A DNA stretch of 41,509 bases from an uncultured Collinsella sp. (GCA_900542275.1 UQMW01000012.1:1-41509); one strand, 5' to 3'. Numbered from the stretch's first letter, positions 1 through 10,394 are shown. Translations and numbers: made by a program. Notes: generated by a model from the letters alone, not told the origin.

Positions 1-91
1 CCGCCGCACAAAGTGCGCAGCGGGGGTTACTTGCATGTCCGAGGACGTTCTGAAAAGTAACACCAGGGCGGGCCCGGACGAAAACAACCGA

Positions 92-1120
92 CTACAGGTC
101 GATGTGCGATTCCTTGATCGGGAACGGCTCGGCGAAGTGGCAGGCGCAGCAGTGACCCGGTGCGACTTCCTTAAACTCGGGAAGCTTCTCAGAGCAGATA
201 CCCTGCGCAATCGGGCAGCGCGTGTGGAAACGGCAACCGGTCGGCGGATCCAGCGGTGACGGCGGGTCGCCGGCAAGGATGATGCGCTTACGAGTCTTCT
301 GGATATCCGGATCGGGCACCGGCACAGCAGACAGCAGCGACTGCGTGTACGGGTGGTGCGGCTCACTGTAGAGCGTCTTCCAGTCCGAAACCTCAACCAT
401 CTTGCCCAGGTACATAACGGCAACACGGTCGGAAATATGCTGTACGACAGAGAGGTCATGAGCAATGAAGAGATAAGCCGTACCGAACTTGTCCTGGAGC
501 TCCTTCAGCAGGTTCAGAACCTGGGCCTGAATGGACACATCCAGAGCGGAAACCGGCTCGTCGCAGATAATCAGCTTGGGCTTAAGCGCAAATGCACGGG
601 CAATGCCGACACGCTGACGCTGGCCGCCGGAAAACTCATGAGGATAGCGGTTAATGTGCTCGGGGTTCAGTCCGACAACGTCGAGAAGCTCGCGGACACG
701 CTCAATGCGCTCCTCCTTGGTGCCCACGCCGTGAATGGTCATGGGCTCGGAGACGATCTCACCGATTGTCATACGAGGATTGAGCGAAGCATAAGGATCC
801 TGGAAGATAAACTGCATCTCACGACGCATGTCCTTGATCTCATGCTTGCTCATCTCGGCAACATCTTTGCCCTGGAAGAACACCTTACCGGCCGTCGGCT
901 TGGTGAGGCGCATGATGGTACGGCCCGTGGTGGACTTACCGCAACCAGACTCGCCGACCAGACCAAAGGTCTCGCCAGGATAGATTTCGAACGAAATGTC
1001 GTTCACAGCAGAGACGACACGCTTGGAGAAGCGCTTGGCGAACATGCCGGACTCAGCGGGAAACTCCTTAGAGAGGTGCTCGACCTTCAGCAGCGGAGTA
1101 CGCTCGTTGGTATCTGCCAT
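92..1120 (-). CDS. oppF: Oligopeptide ABC transporter ATP-binding protein (OppF/DppF type)
   Basis: One of two ATPases energising peptide uptake, on the cytoplasmic face of the membrane. Walker A GESGCGKST lies at about residues 56-64, followed by a Q-loop (FQDPYASLNP), the signature SGGQRQR and the Walker B region IICDEPVSALD. The C-terminal oligopeptide-transporter domain keeps its Cys pattern (GC-x5-C-x6-C, then HCCACHF), which in OppD/DppD relatives binds an Fe-S cluster. At 342 aa it is full length. Its ATG overlaps the stop of the oppD-like gene by one base (TAATG), so translation is probably coupled. It is the last gene of a five-gene operon. The peptide specificity (di- or oligopeptide) cannot be told from the ATPase. 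Confidence 0.93.
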   Translation of the reverse strand: MADTNERTPLLKVEHLSKEFPAESGMFAKRFSKRVVSAVNDISFEIYPGETFGLVGESGCGKSTTGRTIMRLTKPTAGKVFFQGKDVAEMSKHEIKDMRREMQFIFQDPYASLNPRMTIGEIVSEPMTIHGVGTKEERIERVRELLDVVGLNPEHINRYPHEFSGGQRQRVGIARAFALKPKLIICDEPVSALDVSIQAQVLNLLKELQDKFGTAYLFIAHDLSVVQHISDRVAVMYLGKMVEVSDWKTLYSEPHHPYTQSLLSAVPVPDPDIQKTRKRIILAGDPPSPLDPPTGCRFHTRCPIAQGICSEKLPEFKEVAPGHCCACHFAEPFPIKESHIDL

Positions 1121-2211
1121 TACGCCTCGCCTCCCTTCTTGGAATCCTTGCGCGTACGGGACGTCTCAGGAGCGTTCTTGAGGAACTCGGGGTCACCGGA
1201 GTAGTGGCACGCAGAGTAATGACCAGACTCGGTGACAACGCGCTCGGGGCGCTGCTCGCGGCACTTGTCCGTCGCATAGGGGCAACGAGGAGAGAAGACG
1301 CAGCCCTCAGGCAAGTTCATGAGCGAAGGCGGGTTGCCGTGAATCGGCGTCAGCGGCTTCTTCTCTTCGATGGCCTGCTCCGGGATGGAGCGGATAAGGC
1401 CCCAGGTGTAGGGGTGGCGGCTCTCGTAGAAGATTTCCTCAGCAGTACCGAACTCGACAGGACGGCCGGCATACATAACCATGATTTTGTCGGCCATATC
1501 GGCGACAACGCCCAGGTCATGGGTAATCATGATGATGGCGTTGCCGTTCTTCTCCTGCATTTCCTGCATAAGCTCAATAATCTGAGCCTGAATGGTAACG
1601 TCCAGGGCGGTCGTGGGCTCGTCGGCAATCAGAATATCGGGATCGCAGGCAAGGGCCATAGCAATCATGACGCGCTGACGCATGCCACCAGAGAACTGGT
1701 GCGGATACTCATTGACGCGCTTCTCGGGCTCGGGAATGCCAACGAGGTCCAAAAGCTCGGTGGCGCGCTTGAGCGCCTCCTGCTTGGAGTAGCCACGATG
1801 CAGACGAAGGCCCTCGCCCACCTGCTTGCCGATCTTATAGACCGGGTTCAAGGAGGTCATAGGATCCTGGAAGATCATCGCGATATCGTTACCGCGAATG
1901 TGCTGCATCTCTTCCTCGGTCATCTCGAGGATAGAACGACCGCGATAGCGAACGTCGCCGCCCTCAATCTTTCCCGGAGGCATCGAGATAAGACCCATGA
2001 TGGTCATGGCGGTCACGGACTTACCGGAGCCGGACTCACCGACGACACCCAGGGTCTCGCCGCGATCGAGTGTGTAGGACACACCGTCGACAGCGCGAAC
2101 GACACCATCTTCGGTATGGAAGTACATCTTAAGGTCATCGACCTCGAGCAGATGCTGGCCCTCGGGAACCGGCTGGTCCTTCAGGTCCACATAGTTCTTG
2201 TTCTTCTTCAT
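1120..2211 (-). CDS. oppD: Oligopeptide ABC transporter ATP-binding protein (OppD/DppD type)
   Basis: Partner ATPase of the importer. Walker A GESGSGKS is at about residues 58-65; the Q-loop (FQDPMTSLNP), signature SGGMRQR and Walker B ILIADEPTTALD follow. The C-terminal domain retains GC-x5-C-x6-C and a later Cys (SACHY), the pattern of the Fe-S-binding domain in OppD/DppD proteins. At 363 aa it has the usual length plus a short charged C-terminal tail rich in Lys and Arg. Only 2 nt separate it from the permease gene upstream, and it shares one base with the next ATPase gene. Alternative substrates such as nickel or heme cannot be fully excluded, but the two-ATPase layout is typical of peptides. 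Confidence 0.93.
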   Translation of the reverse strand: MKKNKNYVDLKDQPVPEGQHLLEVDDLKMYFHTEDGVVRAVDGVSYTLDRGETLGVVGESGSGKSVTAMTIMGLISMPPGKIEGGDVRYRGRSILEMTEEEMQHIRGNDIAMIFQDPMTSLNPVYKIGKQVGEGLRLHRGYSKQEALKRATELLDLVGIPEPEKRVNEYPHQFSGGMRQRVMIAMALACDPDILIADEPTTALDVTIQAQIIELMQEMQEKNGNAIIMITHDLGVVADMADKIMVMYAGRPVEFGTAEEIFYESRHPYTWGLIRSIPEQAIEEKKPLTPIHGNPPSLMNLPEGCVFSPRCPYATDKCREQRPERVVTESGHYSACHYSGDPEFLKNAPETSRTRKDSKKGGEA

Positions 2212-2213
2212 CC

Positions 2214-3149
2214 TTATGCGTCCTTCATCTTGACGTCGAGGGCGTCGCGCAGACCGTCACCCAGCAGGGTGAAGGCGAGCACCGTCGAGAGAATTGCCAG
2301 ACCGGGCATGATCATCATCCAGGGAGCAGTCAGAAGATACTGCTGACCGTCCTGAATCATGGAGCCCCACGAAGGCGTAGGCGGGATAACGCCCATGCCG
2401 AGGAAGGACAGGGCAGACTCGGTCAGAATAGCGCCACCAATGTTCATGGTCGCATAGACCACGATAGAAGCAACGGAGTTCGGGAAGATATGGCGCATAA
2501 CGATACGCGCATCGGATGCACCCATAGCGCGAGCGGCGTCAACATAGTCGTTCTCTTTGACCGTCAGGATCGCGGATCGGAAGACGCGCGCAATCGAAGG
2601 CCAGCCGAGAATGCCGATGGCGATAAAGACATTCTGAAGACCACGACCGATAACGGCAATCATGGCAACAACGAACAGCACGTACGGGAACGCCAGGAAG
2701 ATGTCCGCACAGCGCATGATGATCGTATCCCAGATGCCGCCATAGAAACCGGCCAGGGCGCCCATGACCAGACCGATCACCGTGGAGATGGCGGTGGCCA
2801 TAATACCGACGGAAAGCGAAACGCGTGCACCGTAGATAACACGGACGAGAATGTCACGACCAAGAGAGTCGGTGCCAAACGGGTGCTCGGCACACGGAGC
2901 CAGCAGCGACGTCTCGGCCATGGTGGTCGAGTCAGAAGCCGTAGGAGAGCCGAGCCAGGGCTTAGCCCACAGATCGGCGGTCAGGGCGACCACAACAACG
3001 ATGATGATCCAGCAGACACCGATAACGGCGAGCTTGTTCTTACGAAGACGCTTAAAAGCGTCGCCCCACAGCGTGCGGGACTTGGCGGGAGCAGATGCGG
3101 CCTTGGTGGCGGTAGCCTGCTCCTGAGACTGAGAATCAGTTTCCTGCAT
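2214..3149 (-). CDS. oppC: Oligopeptide ABC transporter permease (OppC/DppC type)
   Basis: Inner-membrane permease subunit, 311 aa. A Gln/Ala-rich cytoplasmic N-terminus of about 35 residues precedes the first membrane segment (AVIGVCWIIIVVVVALTADLW). The FGTDSLGRD motif that marks DppC/OppC proteins is present, as is the EAA coupling loop (DAARAMGASDARIVMRHIFPN) that docks on the ATPase. It ends ALDVKMKDA. The ATG is preceded by GGAGG (minus strand) and lies 14 nt after the stop of the B permease. It should pair with the OppB-type permease at 3164-4201. Confidence 0.93.
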   Translation of the reverse strand: MQETDSQSQEQATATKAASAPAKSRTLWGDAFKRLRKNKLAVIGVCWIIIVVVVALTADLWAKPWLGSPTASDSTTMAETSLLAPCAEHPFGTDSLGRDILVRVIYGARVSLSVGIMATAISTVIGLVMGALAGFYGGIWDTIIMRCADIFLAFPYVLFVVAMIAVIGRGLQNVFIAIGILGWPSIARVFRSAILTVKENDYVDAARAMGASDARIVMRHIFPNSVASIVVYATMNIGGAILTESALSFLGMGVIPPTPSWGSMIQDGQQYLLTAPWMMIMPGLAILSTVLAFTLLGDGLRDALDVKMKDA

Positions 3150-3163
3150 GAGACGTACCTCCC

Positions 3164-4201
3164 TTAGGCCTTATCCGACGGACCGCCAAGGCGGATGCGC
3201 GGGTCGAGGAATGCATAGCTAATGTCGACGAGCAGGTTGATCACCATAACGACGACAACAATGAGCGTAACGCCGCCCATAACGATGGGCCAGTCGCGCA
3301 TGCTAATGGCGCGGTAGACCTCGAAGCCGATGCCGGGCCAGTTAAAGACCGTCTCGGTCAGGATGGCGCCCGAAAGCATGCCGCCGAAGTCGACACCAAT
3401 ATAGGTAACGACGGGGATGAGTGCATTCTTAAGCGCATGCTTGATAATGATCGCGCGATTGGAGAGACCCTTGGCCTTTGCCGTACGGATGTAATCCTGG
3501 TTCATGACGTCAAGCAGCTGCGAGCGCATAATGCGGGCGGCATAAGCGGTCGAAACCGAAGCCAGCGTAATGGTCGGAAGCACATAGTGCATCCAATCCT
3601 GATACTGAGAGCTGGAACCGCCGGCACCCGAGATCGGCATGGAGAATGCACCGCCCGTGGCGTCCTTGAGAATGACGCCAAAGAACAGCTGCAGCAACAT
3701 ACCGAGCCAGAAGGCCGGGACGGCAACGAGAATCGACGTGGTGAGCGTTACCAAAATATCCCAGAAGGAATAACGCTTAACCGCCGAAATGATACCCGCA
3801 CCGATACCCATGATTGCCTCGAGCACGATGGCGCACGCGGCAAGTTTGACCGTATACGGATACTTCTGGGCAAAGATTTCCGTAACCGGCAGCTTGCGCT
3901 GGTACGAATTGCCCAGATCGCCATGAAGCAGGCCGTTCATGTAATACAAGTAACGGTCCACGAGCGACGTTTGAACGGGGTCGCCGTTCTCGTCAAGGAT
4001 CGCGTTGCCGTCCTCGTCCGTCTGGACCAGGTGATAGCGAACGCGAAGCTGAAGCTCCACCTCGGGGGACAGAGCCTTGTCTCCACCGATCAGCTTGATC
4101 GGATCTCCCGGCACGATATTCTGGAGGGCGAACAGAATCAGCGTAACGCCCAAAAACACCGGGATGAACTGAAGCACACGTTTAACGATGTACTTACCCA
4201 T
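3164..4201 (-). CDS. oppB: Oligopeptide ABC transporter permease (OppB/DppB type)
   Basis: First permease subunit, 345 aa, with an N-terminal membrane anchor (YIVKRVLQFIPVFLGVTLILF) and the NIVPGDP motif typical of the OppB N-terminus. The EAA loop is TAKAKGLSNRAIIIKHALKNALIPV. Between the first and second membrane segments is an acidic extracytoplasmic stretch (DEDGNAILDENGDPV), longer than the minimal family form. The ATG follows a GGGGAG ribosome binding site. A gap of 157 nt with a hairpin separates it from the binding-protein gene upstream, so it may be expressed at a lower level than that protein. Confidence 0.93.
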   Translation of the reverse strand: MGKYIVKRVLQFIPVFLGVTLILFALQNIVPGDPIKLIGGDKALSPEVELQLRVRYHLVQTDEDGNAILDENGDPVQTSLVDRYLYYMNGLLHGDLGNSYQRKLPVTEIFAQKYPYTVKLAACAIVLEAIMGIGAGIISAVKRYSFWDILVTLTTSILVAVPAFWLGMLLQLFFGVILKDATGGAFSMPISGAGGSSSQYQDWMHYVLPTITLASVSTAYAARIMRSQLLDVMNQDYIRTAKAKGLSNRAIIIKHALKNALIPVVTYIGVDFGGMLSGAILTETVFNWPGIGFEVYRAISMRDWPIVMGGVTLIVVVVMVINLLVDISYAFLDPRIRLGGPSDKA

Positions 4202-4231
4202 ACCACTCCCCTATCTAGGGATTAACCTAAA

Positions 4232-4261
4232 TGGGATGCCGATCGCCAGACCGGCATCCCA
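4232..4261 (-). terminator. Intercistronic hairpin after the binding-protein gene
   Basis: A perfect 10-bp stem (TGGGATGCCG with CGGCATCCCA) and a 10-nt loop lie between the binding-protein stop and the permease start. The minus-strand sequence after the stem (TTTAGG) is only weakly T-rich. This suggests partial termination or protection of the upstream mRNA 3' end, not full termination. Confidence 0.6.
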
Positions 4262-4358
4262 AAATTACCATCAGCCAGTTTACCCCAGGTTAGGGAGAAC
4301 TGTATGTTTCCCATGAGGTCTACGTAAATACTTGACCCTCACGGAAGCTGCAAAACCC

Positions 4359-6035
4359 TTAGGCGAGCTCGGCGGTACCCAGATCGGCGTGCTTCTGCGG
4401 ATCAACATAGAGATGCTTGACGCGGTCAGAGCCAGCGATGGTGTGCGTGTAGAACATCACCGGGATAACCGGGCAGTCAGCAGCGACCATGGCGTCGGCC
4501 TCCCGCATCTTGGCGATGCGCTCCTCGTCATCAACCGTGGTGCGGGCCTCGTCGACCTTGGCATCGAACTCGGGGTTGCTGTAACCGGAGCGGTTGTCGC
4601 CACCGAGGGAGTCGGAGTGGAACAGCGGGTACAGGAAGTTGTCCATGATCGGGTAATCGGCGATCCAGCCCAGACGGCCGAACTGATAGTTGAAGTTCTG
4701 ATACTGCTCGAGCAGGGCAGACCACTCAGGGGTATCGGAGACAGCGGTAACGCCAACCTTGGCGAGGTCGCCGATGATGGACTCCATGATCTCCTTGTGA
4801 CCACCGTCCTGGTTGTAGGAAAGGGTCACGCTAATGCCACGATCGCCGTTAGCGCCAGCGGGAGCGACCTTGTCGAGGTACTCGTTAGCCTTGTCGACGT
4901 CATAGGCGCAGAACTCCCATGCGCCCTCCTTGTAGCCGGCGATTCCCGGAGGAACAATACCGTCGGCGGGGGTACGGGTACCCTTGAAGATGGTCTTGCA
5001 GATGGCCTCACGGTTGATGGCCAGGGAGATGCCCTTGCGCAGGTCGGCGTTATTGAACGGCTCGGCCGTGGTGTTGCAGGTCAGATAGTACGTGGAAGGC
5101 TCGGCACCGAGCAGCATATGCTCGCCGTCACCCATGGTGTAACCGTCCTTGGACTCGCCACGGTCCTTCTTGGCGGCATCGATCTGAGCAACGGGAACGT
5201 CGCAGACATCGAGGTTACCGGCCTGGAACTCCTTGTAAGCGGTCTCCATGTCCTTGATGACCTGGAAGTGGATGCCATCGATCTTGGCCTTGTCGCCATA
5301 GTAATCGTCAAACTTCTTGAGGTTGATCTCCTGGCCATCCTCCCACTTACCGTCCATCATGAACGGGCCGTTACCGACCGGGGCAAGGTAGAAGCTCTTG
5401 ACATCGGACTCGGCGCACTCGGGAACCGGGGACAGAGCCGGGTGAGAGGCGACGAAGGGGAAGTCGGCGTAAGCGGAAGACAGCTTGACGACGAGGGTCT
5501 CATCGTCGGGGCAAGTAACACCGCTGAGCTCGGTAGCGTTGCCGGCAAGCAGATCGTCATAGCCCTCAACCATGGAAAGGTGATAGGAGACCTCGGAAGG
5601 ACCATACTCGGTGGCGATGGCCGACTTGGTGTTGACTAGACGCTCCCAACCGAGCTTGAAGGACTTGGAGGTAACGTCGTCACCGTTGTGGAACTTAGCC
5701 TTCTTGATCTTGAAGGTGAACTCGGTGGCGTCGTCGTTAGCCTCAAAGGACTCGCAAGCCAGCGGAACGATCTCGCCCTTCTCGGGGTCGTACTCCGTCA
5801 GAGCGTCGAAGAGCTGGTACTCGACCTGAGTGCCCTGATCCTCCTGGACGTTGTAGGGGTCGATGCAGACCGGGTTGTTGATGTAGAAGTTCAGCGTCGA
5901 ACCGGAGTCAGATCCGGAAGCGTCGCCGCCCTTCTTGCCGCATGCGGCAAGAAAAGCCATGGAGCTCGCAGCGAGGGTGCCGCCAACAAAGGCGCGACGA
6001 CCCATAACGGGCTGGTGGAACATAGAATCAGCCAT
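4359..6035 (-). CDS. oppA: Peptide ABC transporter substrate-binding lipoprotein (OppA/DppA, SBP family 5)
   Basis: Extracellular binding protein that captures peptides and hands them to the OppBCDF-type complex. The 558-aa protein begins with a twin-arginine signal (GRRAFVGG, Arg13-Arg14), a hydrophobic stretch and a lipobox LAAC, so Cys32 should be lipidated. The body has SBP-5 family hallmarks, such as the early region on Ile-Asp-Pro-Tyr and target outputs, and SLAINREAICKTIF. An upstream in-frame ATG exists, but AAGGAGG lies 5 nt before the start chosen here. The gene leads the operon. Upstream lie the secG terminator and about 240 bp where I could not fix a promoter. Tat export of a lipoprotein is unusual in Firmicutes but common in Actinobacteria. 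Confidence 0.92.
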   Translation of the reverse strand: MADSMFHQPVMGRRAFVGGTLAASSMAFLAACGKKGGDASGSDSGSTLNFYINNPVCIDPYNVQEDQGTQVEYQLFDALTEYDPEKGEIVPLACESFEANDDATEFTFKIKKAKFHNGDDVTSKSFKLGWERLVNTKSAIATEYGPSEVSYHLSMVEGYDDLLAGNATELSGVTCPDDETLVVKLSSAYADFPFVASHPALSPVPECAESDVKSFYLAPVGNGPFMMDGKWEDGQEINLKKFDDYYGDKAKIDGIHFQVIKDMETAYKEFQAGNLDVCDVPVAQIDAAKKDRGESKDGYTMGDGEHMLLGAEPSTYYLTCNTTAEPFNNADLRKGISLAINREAICKTIFKGTRTPADGIVPPGIAGYKEGAWEFCAYDVDKANEYLDKVAPAGANGDRGISVTLSYNQDGGHKEIMESIIGDLAKVGVTAVSDTPEWSALLEQYQNFNYQFGRLGWIADYPIMDNFLYPLFHSDSLGGDNRSGYSNPEFDAKVDEARTTVDDEERIAKMREADAMVAADCPVIPVMFYTHTIAGSDRVKHLYVDPQKHADLGTAELA

Positions 6036-6277
6036 GCCATCCTCCTTATGAGATAGGACAAAGTGAATTCGGCCGGGCAACGTCGAGACAGCCCAATCGA
6101 ACCATTCAAACGCGGTCCGCCGTTATGGCTGGTTATGCAGTGCGGACCAACGTTTCGCAATACAGTAGCGCATTTTATGCACAATATGGCGCTAATTCCG
6201 GTTAACGGTCGAGAATTTCTTTAGTTAGGCGAAGTATGTGGGGATATTTTGACTCTATTACAAGTCTGTAAACAAAA
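6036..6277 (-). promoter_or_regulatory. Upstream region of the peptide-transporter operon
   Basis: This gene-free stretch between the secG terminator and the binding-protein start must hold the operon promoter. It is A+T-rich at about 6165-6275, with -10-like words such as TAAAAT, but none has a well-placed -35 match. The ribosome binding site AAGGAGG ends 5 nt before the ATG. I see no convincing operator. Confidence 0.4.
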
Positions 6278-6303
6278 AGGGCCCCGCACATGCGGAACCC
6301 TTT
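6271..6303 (-). terminator. Rho-independent terminator of the gpmI-secG transcript
   Basis: On the minus strand a GC-rich stem (AGGG-tt-CCGCA with TGCGG-gg-CCCT) with a two-base loop is followed by TTTTTGTTT. It lies about 25 nt after the secG stop and would close the glycolytic-secG operon. Confidence 0.88.
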
Positions 6304-6325
6304 ACAAACGTATATACGCCGATGC

Positions 6326-6580
6326 TTAGTAGCCGACGATGCCCTGCGGGAAGAAGAACATGCACAGCACGACGCACACGGCAAACACAACAGCCATGAT
6401 GACGGTCAGGCGGTCAAGGTTCTGCTCCATAACGCCCGTGGCAGAGCTGGAGTTATACAGCGAGCTAGCGATCATATCCGAAACGCCGGTACCCTTACCG
6501 GAGTGCATCAGGACGAGAATCGTCAGCGCCACGGTAGAGATAGCCCAAACGACAAACAGAAGAATCTGGAACGGACCCAT
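6326..6580 (-). CDS. secG: Preprotein translocase subunit SecG
   Basis: Small membrane subunit that assists SecYE in protein export. The 84 aa fit the family: two hydrophobic segments (about residues 4-23 and 60-78) joined by a cytoplasmic loop containing HSGKGTGVSD and a Ser-rich region, the SecG pattern. AAGGAG lies 8 nt before the ATG. It sits downstream of gpmI, as secG follows tpi in many actinobacterial glycolytic operons. A terminator-like hairpin lies between gpmI and secG, so secG may also depend on its own promoter or on readthrough. Confidence 0.93.
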   Translation of the reverse strand: MGPFQILLFVVWAISTVALTILVLMHSGKGTGVSDMIASSLYNSSSATGVMEQNLDRLTVIMAVVFAVCVVLCMFFFPQGIVGY

Positions 6581-6683
6581 AGATAAGCTCCTTAATAGAA
6601 CAATTCAAACTCCAGTACTGTACCACAACCCCCAACACTCCCCCACCTGCCATTTAGGGACGGGTTAGAAATGGCAGAAATAC

Positions 6684-6720
6684 CAAAAAGGGGGTCGTCC
6701 GGTTGTGGACAACCCCCTTA
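6684..6720 (-). terminator. Rho-independent terminator after gpmI
   Basis: The minus strand reads AAGGGGGTTGTCC, a 6-nt loop, then GGACGACCCCCTTTTTGG, a strong stem (one mismatch) followed by five T. It lies about 25 nt after the gpmI stop and separates gpmI from secG. Confidence 0.88.
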
Positions 6721-6744
6721 CTAGAAAACGGTATTTGTTTTCTA

Positions 6745-8298
6745 TTAGGCCTCGGTGGCGAGCACGCGACCCGTCATCTCGGCGGAAGGCTCAATACCAG
6801 CCATGGTGAGCATAGTCGGAGCGATATCGGAAAGACGGCCGTCCTCGATACCGGTGAGCTTGGCCTTATCATCAACGATGATGAACGGCACGCGGTTGGT
6901 GGTGTGAGCCGTAAACGGATGCTTGGAACCGTCGGAAGCAACGTCAAACATGTGATCGGCGTTGCCATGGTCGGCGGTAATCAGCGCAAAGCCGCCCTTA
7001 GCGAGAATCGCCGGGACAACCTTGGACAGAGCATCGTCAACAGCCTCGACGGCCTTAACGGCGGCGTCGAAGACACCGGTGTGACCAACCATGTCGCAGT
7101 TCGCGAAGTTCACGATGTAGAAATCAGCGCGATCCTCGTTGATTGCGGCGACGAGCTTCTCGGTAACCTCGGGAGCGCTCATCTCGGGCTGCAGATCGTA
7201 GGTAGCGACCTTGGGGGAAGCGACGAGCACGCGCTCCTCGCCCTCCTTGGGCTCCTCGATGCCACCGTTGAGGAAGAACGTCACGTGAGCGTACTTCTCG
7301 GTCTCGGCGGTGTGCAGCTGCTTCAGGCCATTGGCTGCGATGACGTCGGCCAGAACGTTCTCGGGGAACGTCTTGGGGAAGGCGACCTCGACGTCAAACG
7401 TCGGATCGTACTCGGTCATCGTCACAAAGTGCGAGAGCTTGATCTGCTCGCGCTCAAAGCCGTCGAACTCCTTGTCCGTGAACACGCGGGTCATCTGACG
7501 GGCGCGGTCGGGACGGAAGTTGAAGAAGATGGCCGCGTCACCCTCGTGGATGCCCTCGTTGTGGGCAGCGAAGGGCTCGACGAACTCGTCGCCGCGCGGA
7601 TCCTTCTCGTAGTAGGCCTTGATACCGGCAACGGGATCGGTATCGGCGTCGGACGCATTGACCATGACGTCGTAGGCACGCTGGATGCGCTCCCAACGGT
7701 TGTCGCGGTCCATGGCCCAATAGCGGCCCGAAACGGTGGCGACGCGAGCGTCGCAACCGGTCTCCTCGGAAATCTTAGCCAGGAAGGCGCAGAACTCGCT
7801 CATGTAGCCGGCACCGGACTGCGGGTCGACATCGCGACCATCCATAAAGGCGTGGACGCGAACGGTCTTGACGCCATGCTGGGCAGCCATCTTGACCAGG
7901 GCCTCGACATGGTTCATGTGAGAATGAACGCCGCCGGGGCTCATAAGGCCCATGAGGTGCAGGGTCTTGCCTTCGGCCTTGACATCGTCCATGGCCTTGA
8001 CGAAGACCTCGTTCTTGGCGATAGAGCCGTCCTTGATGGCATTGTTGATGCGCGAAAGCTCCTGGAACACGATGCGGCCGGCACCGATGTTGAGGTGGCC
8101 TACCTCGGAGTTGCCCATCTGACCGTCGGGAAGGCCCACGTCCTCGCCCGAAGCACCGAGCGTGGTGTGGGGATACTGAGCGTACAGGCTATCAAGGAAG
8201 GGCGTCTTGGCAGCGGCGACGGCGTTCTCGCCATCGGCCGGAGCCAGGCCACAGCCGTCCATGATGATCAGAAGTGCAGGAAGATGACGCTGTGCCAT
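6745..8298 (-). CDS. gpmI: 2,3-bisphosphoglycerate-independent phosphoglycerate mutase
   Basis: Interconverts 3- and 2-phosphoglycerate in glycolysis, in the cytosol. It belongs to the alkaline-phosphatase superfamily and uses two Mn ions. The N-terminal metal Asp is in IIMDGCG (Asp14); the Ser nucleophile is in MGNSEVGHLNIGAG (Ser64); the C-terminal metal site is TADHGNADHM. The length of 517 aa is normal. Its ATG lies 5 nt after the tpiA stop, so pgk, tpiA and gpmI form one transcript. Enolase and pyruvate kinase are not in the window. Confidence 0.97.
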   Translation of the reverse strand: MAQRHLPALLIIMDGCGLAPADGENAVAAAKTPFLDSLYAQYPHTTLGASGEDVGLPDGQMGNSEVGHLNIGAGRIVFQELSRINNAIKDGSIAKNEVFVKAMDDVKAEGKTLHLMGLMSPGGVHSHMNHVEALVKMAAQHGVKTVRVHAFMDGRDVDPQSGAGYMSEFCAFLAKISEETGCDARVATVSGRYWAMDRDNRWERIQRAYDVMVNASDADTDPVAGIKAYYEKDPRGDEFVEPFAAHNEGIHEGDAAIFFNFRPDRARQMTRVFTDKEFDGFEREQIKLSHFVTMTEYDPTFDVEVAFPKTFPENVLADVIAANGLKQLHTAETEKYAHVTFFLNGGIEEPKEGEERVLVASPKVATYDLQPEMSAPEVTEKLVAAINEDRADFYIVNFANCDMVGHTGVFDAAVKAVEAVDDALSKVVPAILAKGGFALITADHGNADHMFDVASDGSKHPFTAHTTNRVPFIIVDDKAKLTGIEDGRLSDIAPTMLTMAGIEPSAEMTGRVLATEA

Positions 8299-8303
8299 AT
8301 GTC

Positions 8304-9063
8304 CTACTCGCCTGCCTTAACGACCATAGAGGCGAAGTCGGCAGCCTTGAGCGAAGCGCCGCCCACGAGGGCGCCGTCAACGTCGGGCTTGGCGACGAGC
8401 TCGGCGATGTTGCCGGGCTTCGCGGAACCGCCGTAGAGAACGCGGATGCCGTTGGCGAGCTCCTCGCCGAACATCTCCTTGAGGGTCTCACGGATAGCGC
8501 CGCAGACCTCCTGAGCGTCCTCGGCGGTAGCGGTCTTGCCGGTGCCGATAGCCCAGATGGGCTCGTAGGCGACAACGACCTGCTTGGGGCAAGTGATCTC
8601 GAGACCCTCGAGACCAGCCTTGACCTGGTTCACGACGTGCTCGACATAGGTGCCAGCCTCGCGGACCTCGAGGGACTCGCCGCAGCAGAAGACGGGAACA
8701 AGACCGGCGGCAACGAGGGCCTTGGCCTTCTTGTTCTGGTCCTCGTCGGTCTCGTGGAAATAGTCGCGACGCTCGGAGTGACCGATGATGCAGTAGGTGC
8801 AGCCAGCAGACTTGAGCATGTCGCAAGAGGACTCACCGGTGAAGGCACCCTTGGCCTCCCAGTACACGTTCTGTGCACCGAGGGCGATGGGGGCAGCCTG
8901 AATGCGGTCATGAACCGTGGTGATGTCAATGGTCGGAGGGCAGACGAGCACCTCGACGCCAGCCGGAACCTCGGGCAGAGCCTGAGCCAGCTCGTCGGCG
9001 AGCTTGGCGGCCTCGGCGACGTCGTTGTTCATCTTCCAGTTACCAGCGATAAGAAGAGTGCGA

Positions 9064-9071
<8 letters not shown>
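8304..9071 (-). CDS. tpiA: Triosephosphate isomerase
   Basis: Converts dihydroxyacetone phosphate and glyceraldehyde-3-phosphate into each other. Catalytic residues are visible: Lys13 in GNWKMN, His98 in IGHSERRD and Glu170 in YEPIWAIGTGKTA; the phosphate-binding YGGSAKPGN loop is also present. The length of 255 aa is standard. The start chosen (MPNRTLLIAGNWK) gives an 8-base overlap with the pgk 3' end (ATGCCTAA), a typical coupling arrangement; a longer in-frame reading would run unconserved residues into pgk. Confidence 0.97.
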
Positions 9072-10254
<1,183 letters not shown>

Positions 10255-10277
10255 GTTTGCTTCTACCTTTCGTACGT

Positions 10278-10300
10278 GTCTGCCTCCCATTACGGCAGAC
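10278..10300 (-). promoter_or_regulatory. Leader hairpin upstream of pgk
   Basis: A perfect 7-bp stem (GTCTGCC with GGCAGAC) and a 9-nt loop sit between the gap terminator and the pgk ribosome binding site. It has no T-run, so it is not a terminator; it could shield or stabilise the 5' end of a pgk transcript. Confidence 0.4.
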
Positions 10301-10310
10301 GATTTCCTAT

Positions 10311-10361
10311 AAAAAGGGCGCGACCCTAGGGTGTAAGCCCTATAAGGCCGCGCCCTTCTTT
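10311..10361 (-). terminator. Rho-independent terminator after gap
   Basis: On the minus strand GGGCGCG-gcc pairs with gg-tCGCGCCC around an inner TAGGG/CCCTA stem, followed by TTTTTAT. It lies about 30 nt after the gap stop and separates gap from pgk. Confidence 0.88.
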
Positions 10362-10394
10362 AGACGCTCAACGAGCTATTAGCTAAAAGCTAAA

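Noticed and set aside
1..91. A small open frame and short inverted repeats at the left edge
   Set aside because: The 74-codon frame at 35-259 is antisense to the oppF-like gene. The repeat at 4-16 has only 5 bp and no T-run, so I cannot call a terminator for the peptide operon.
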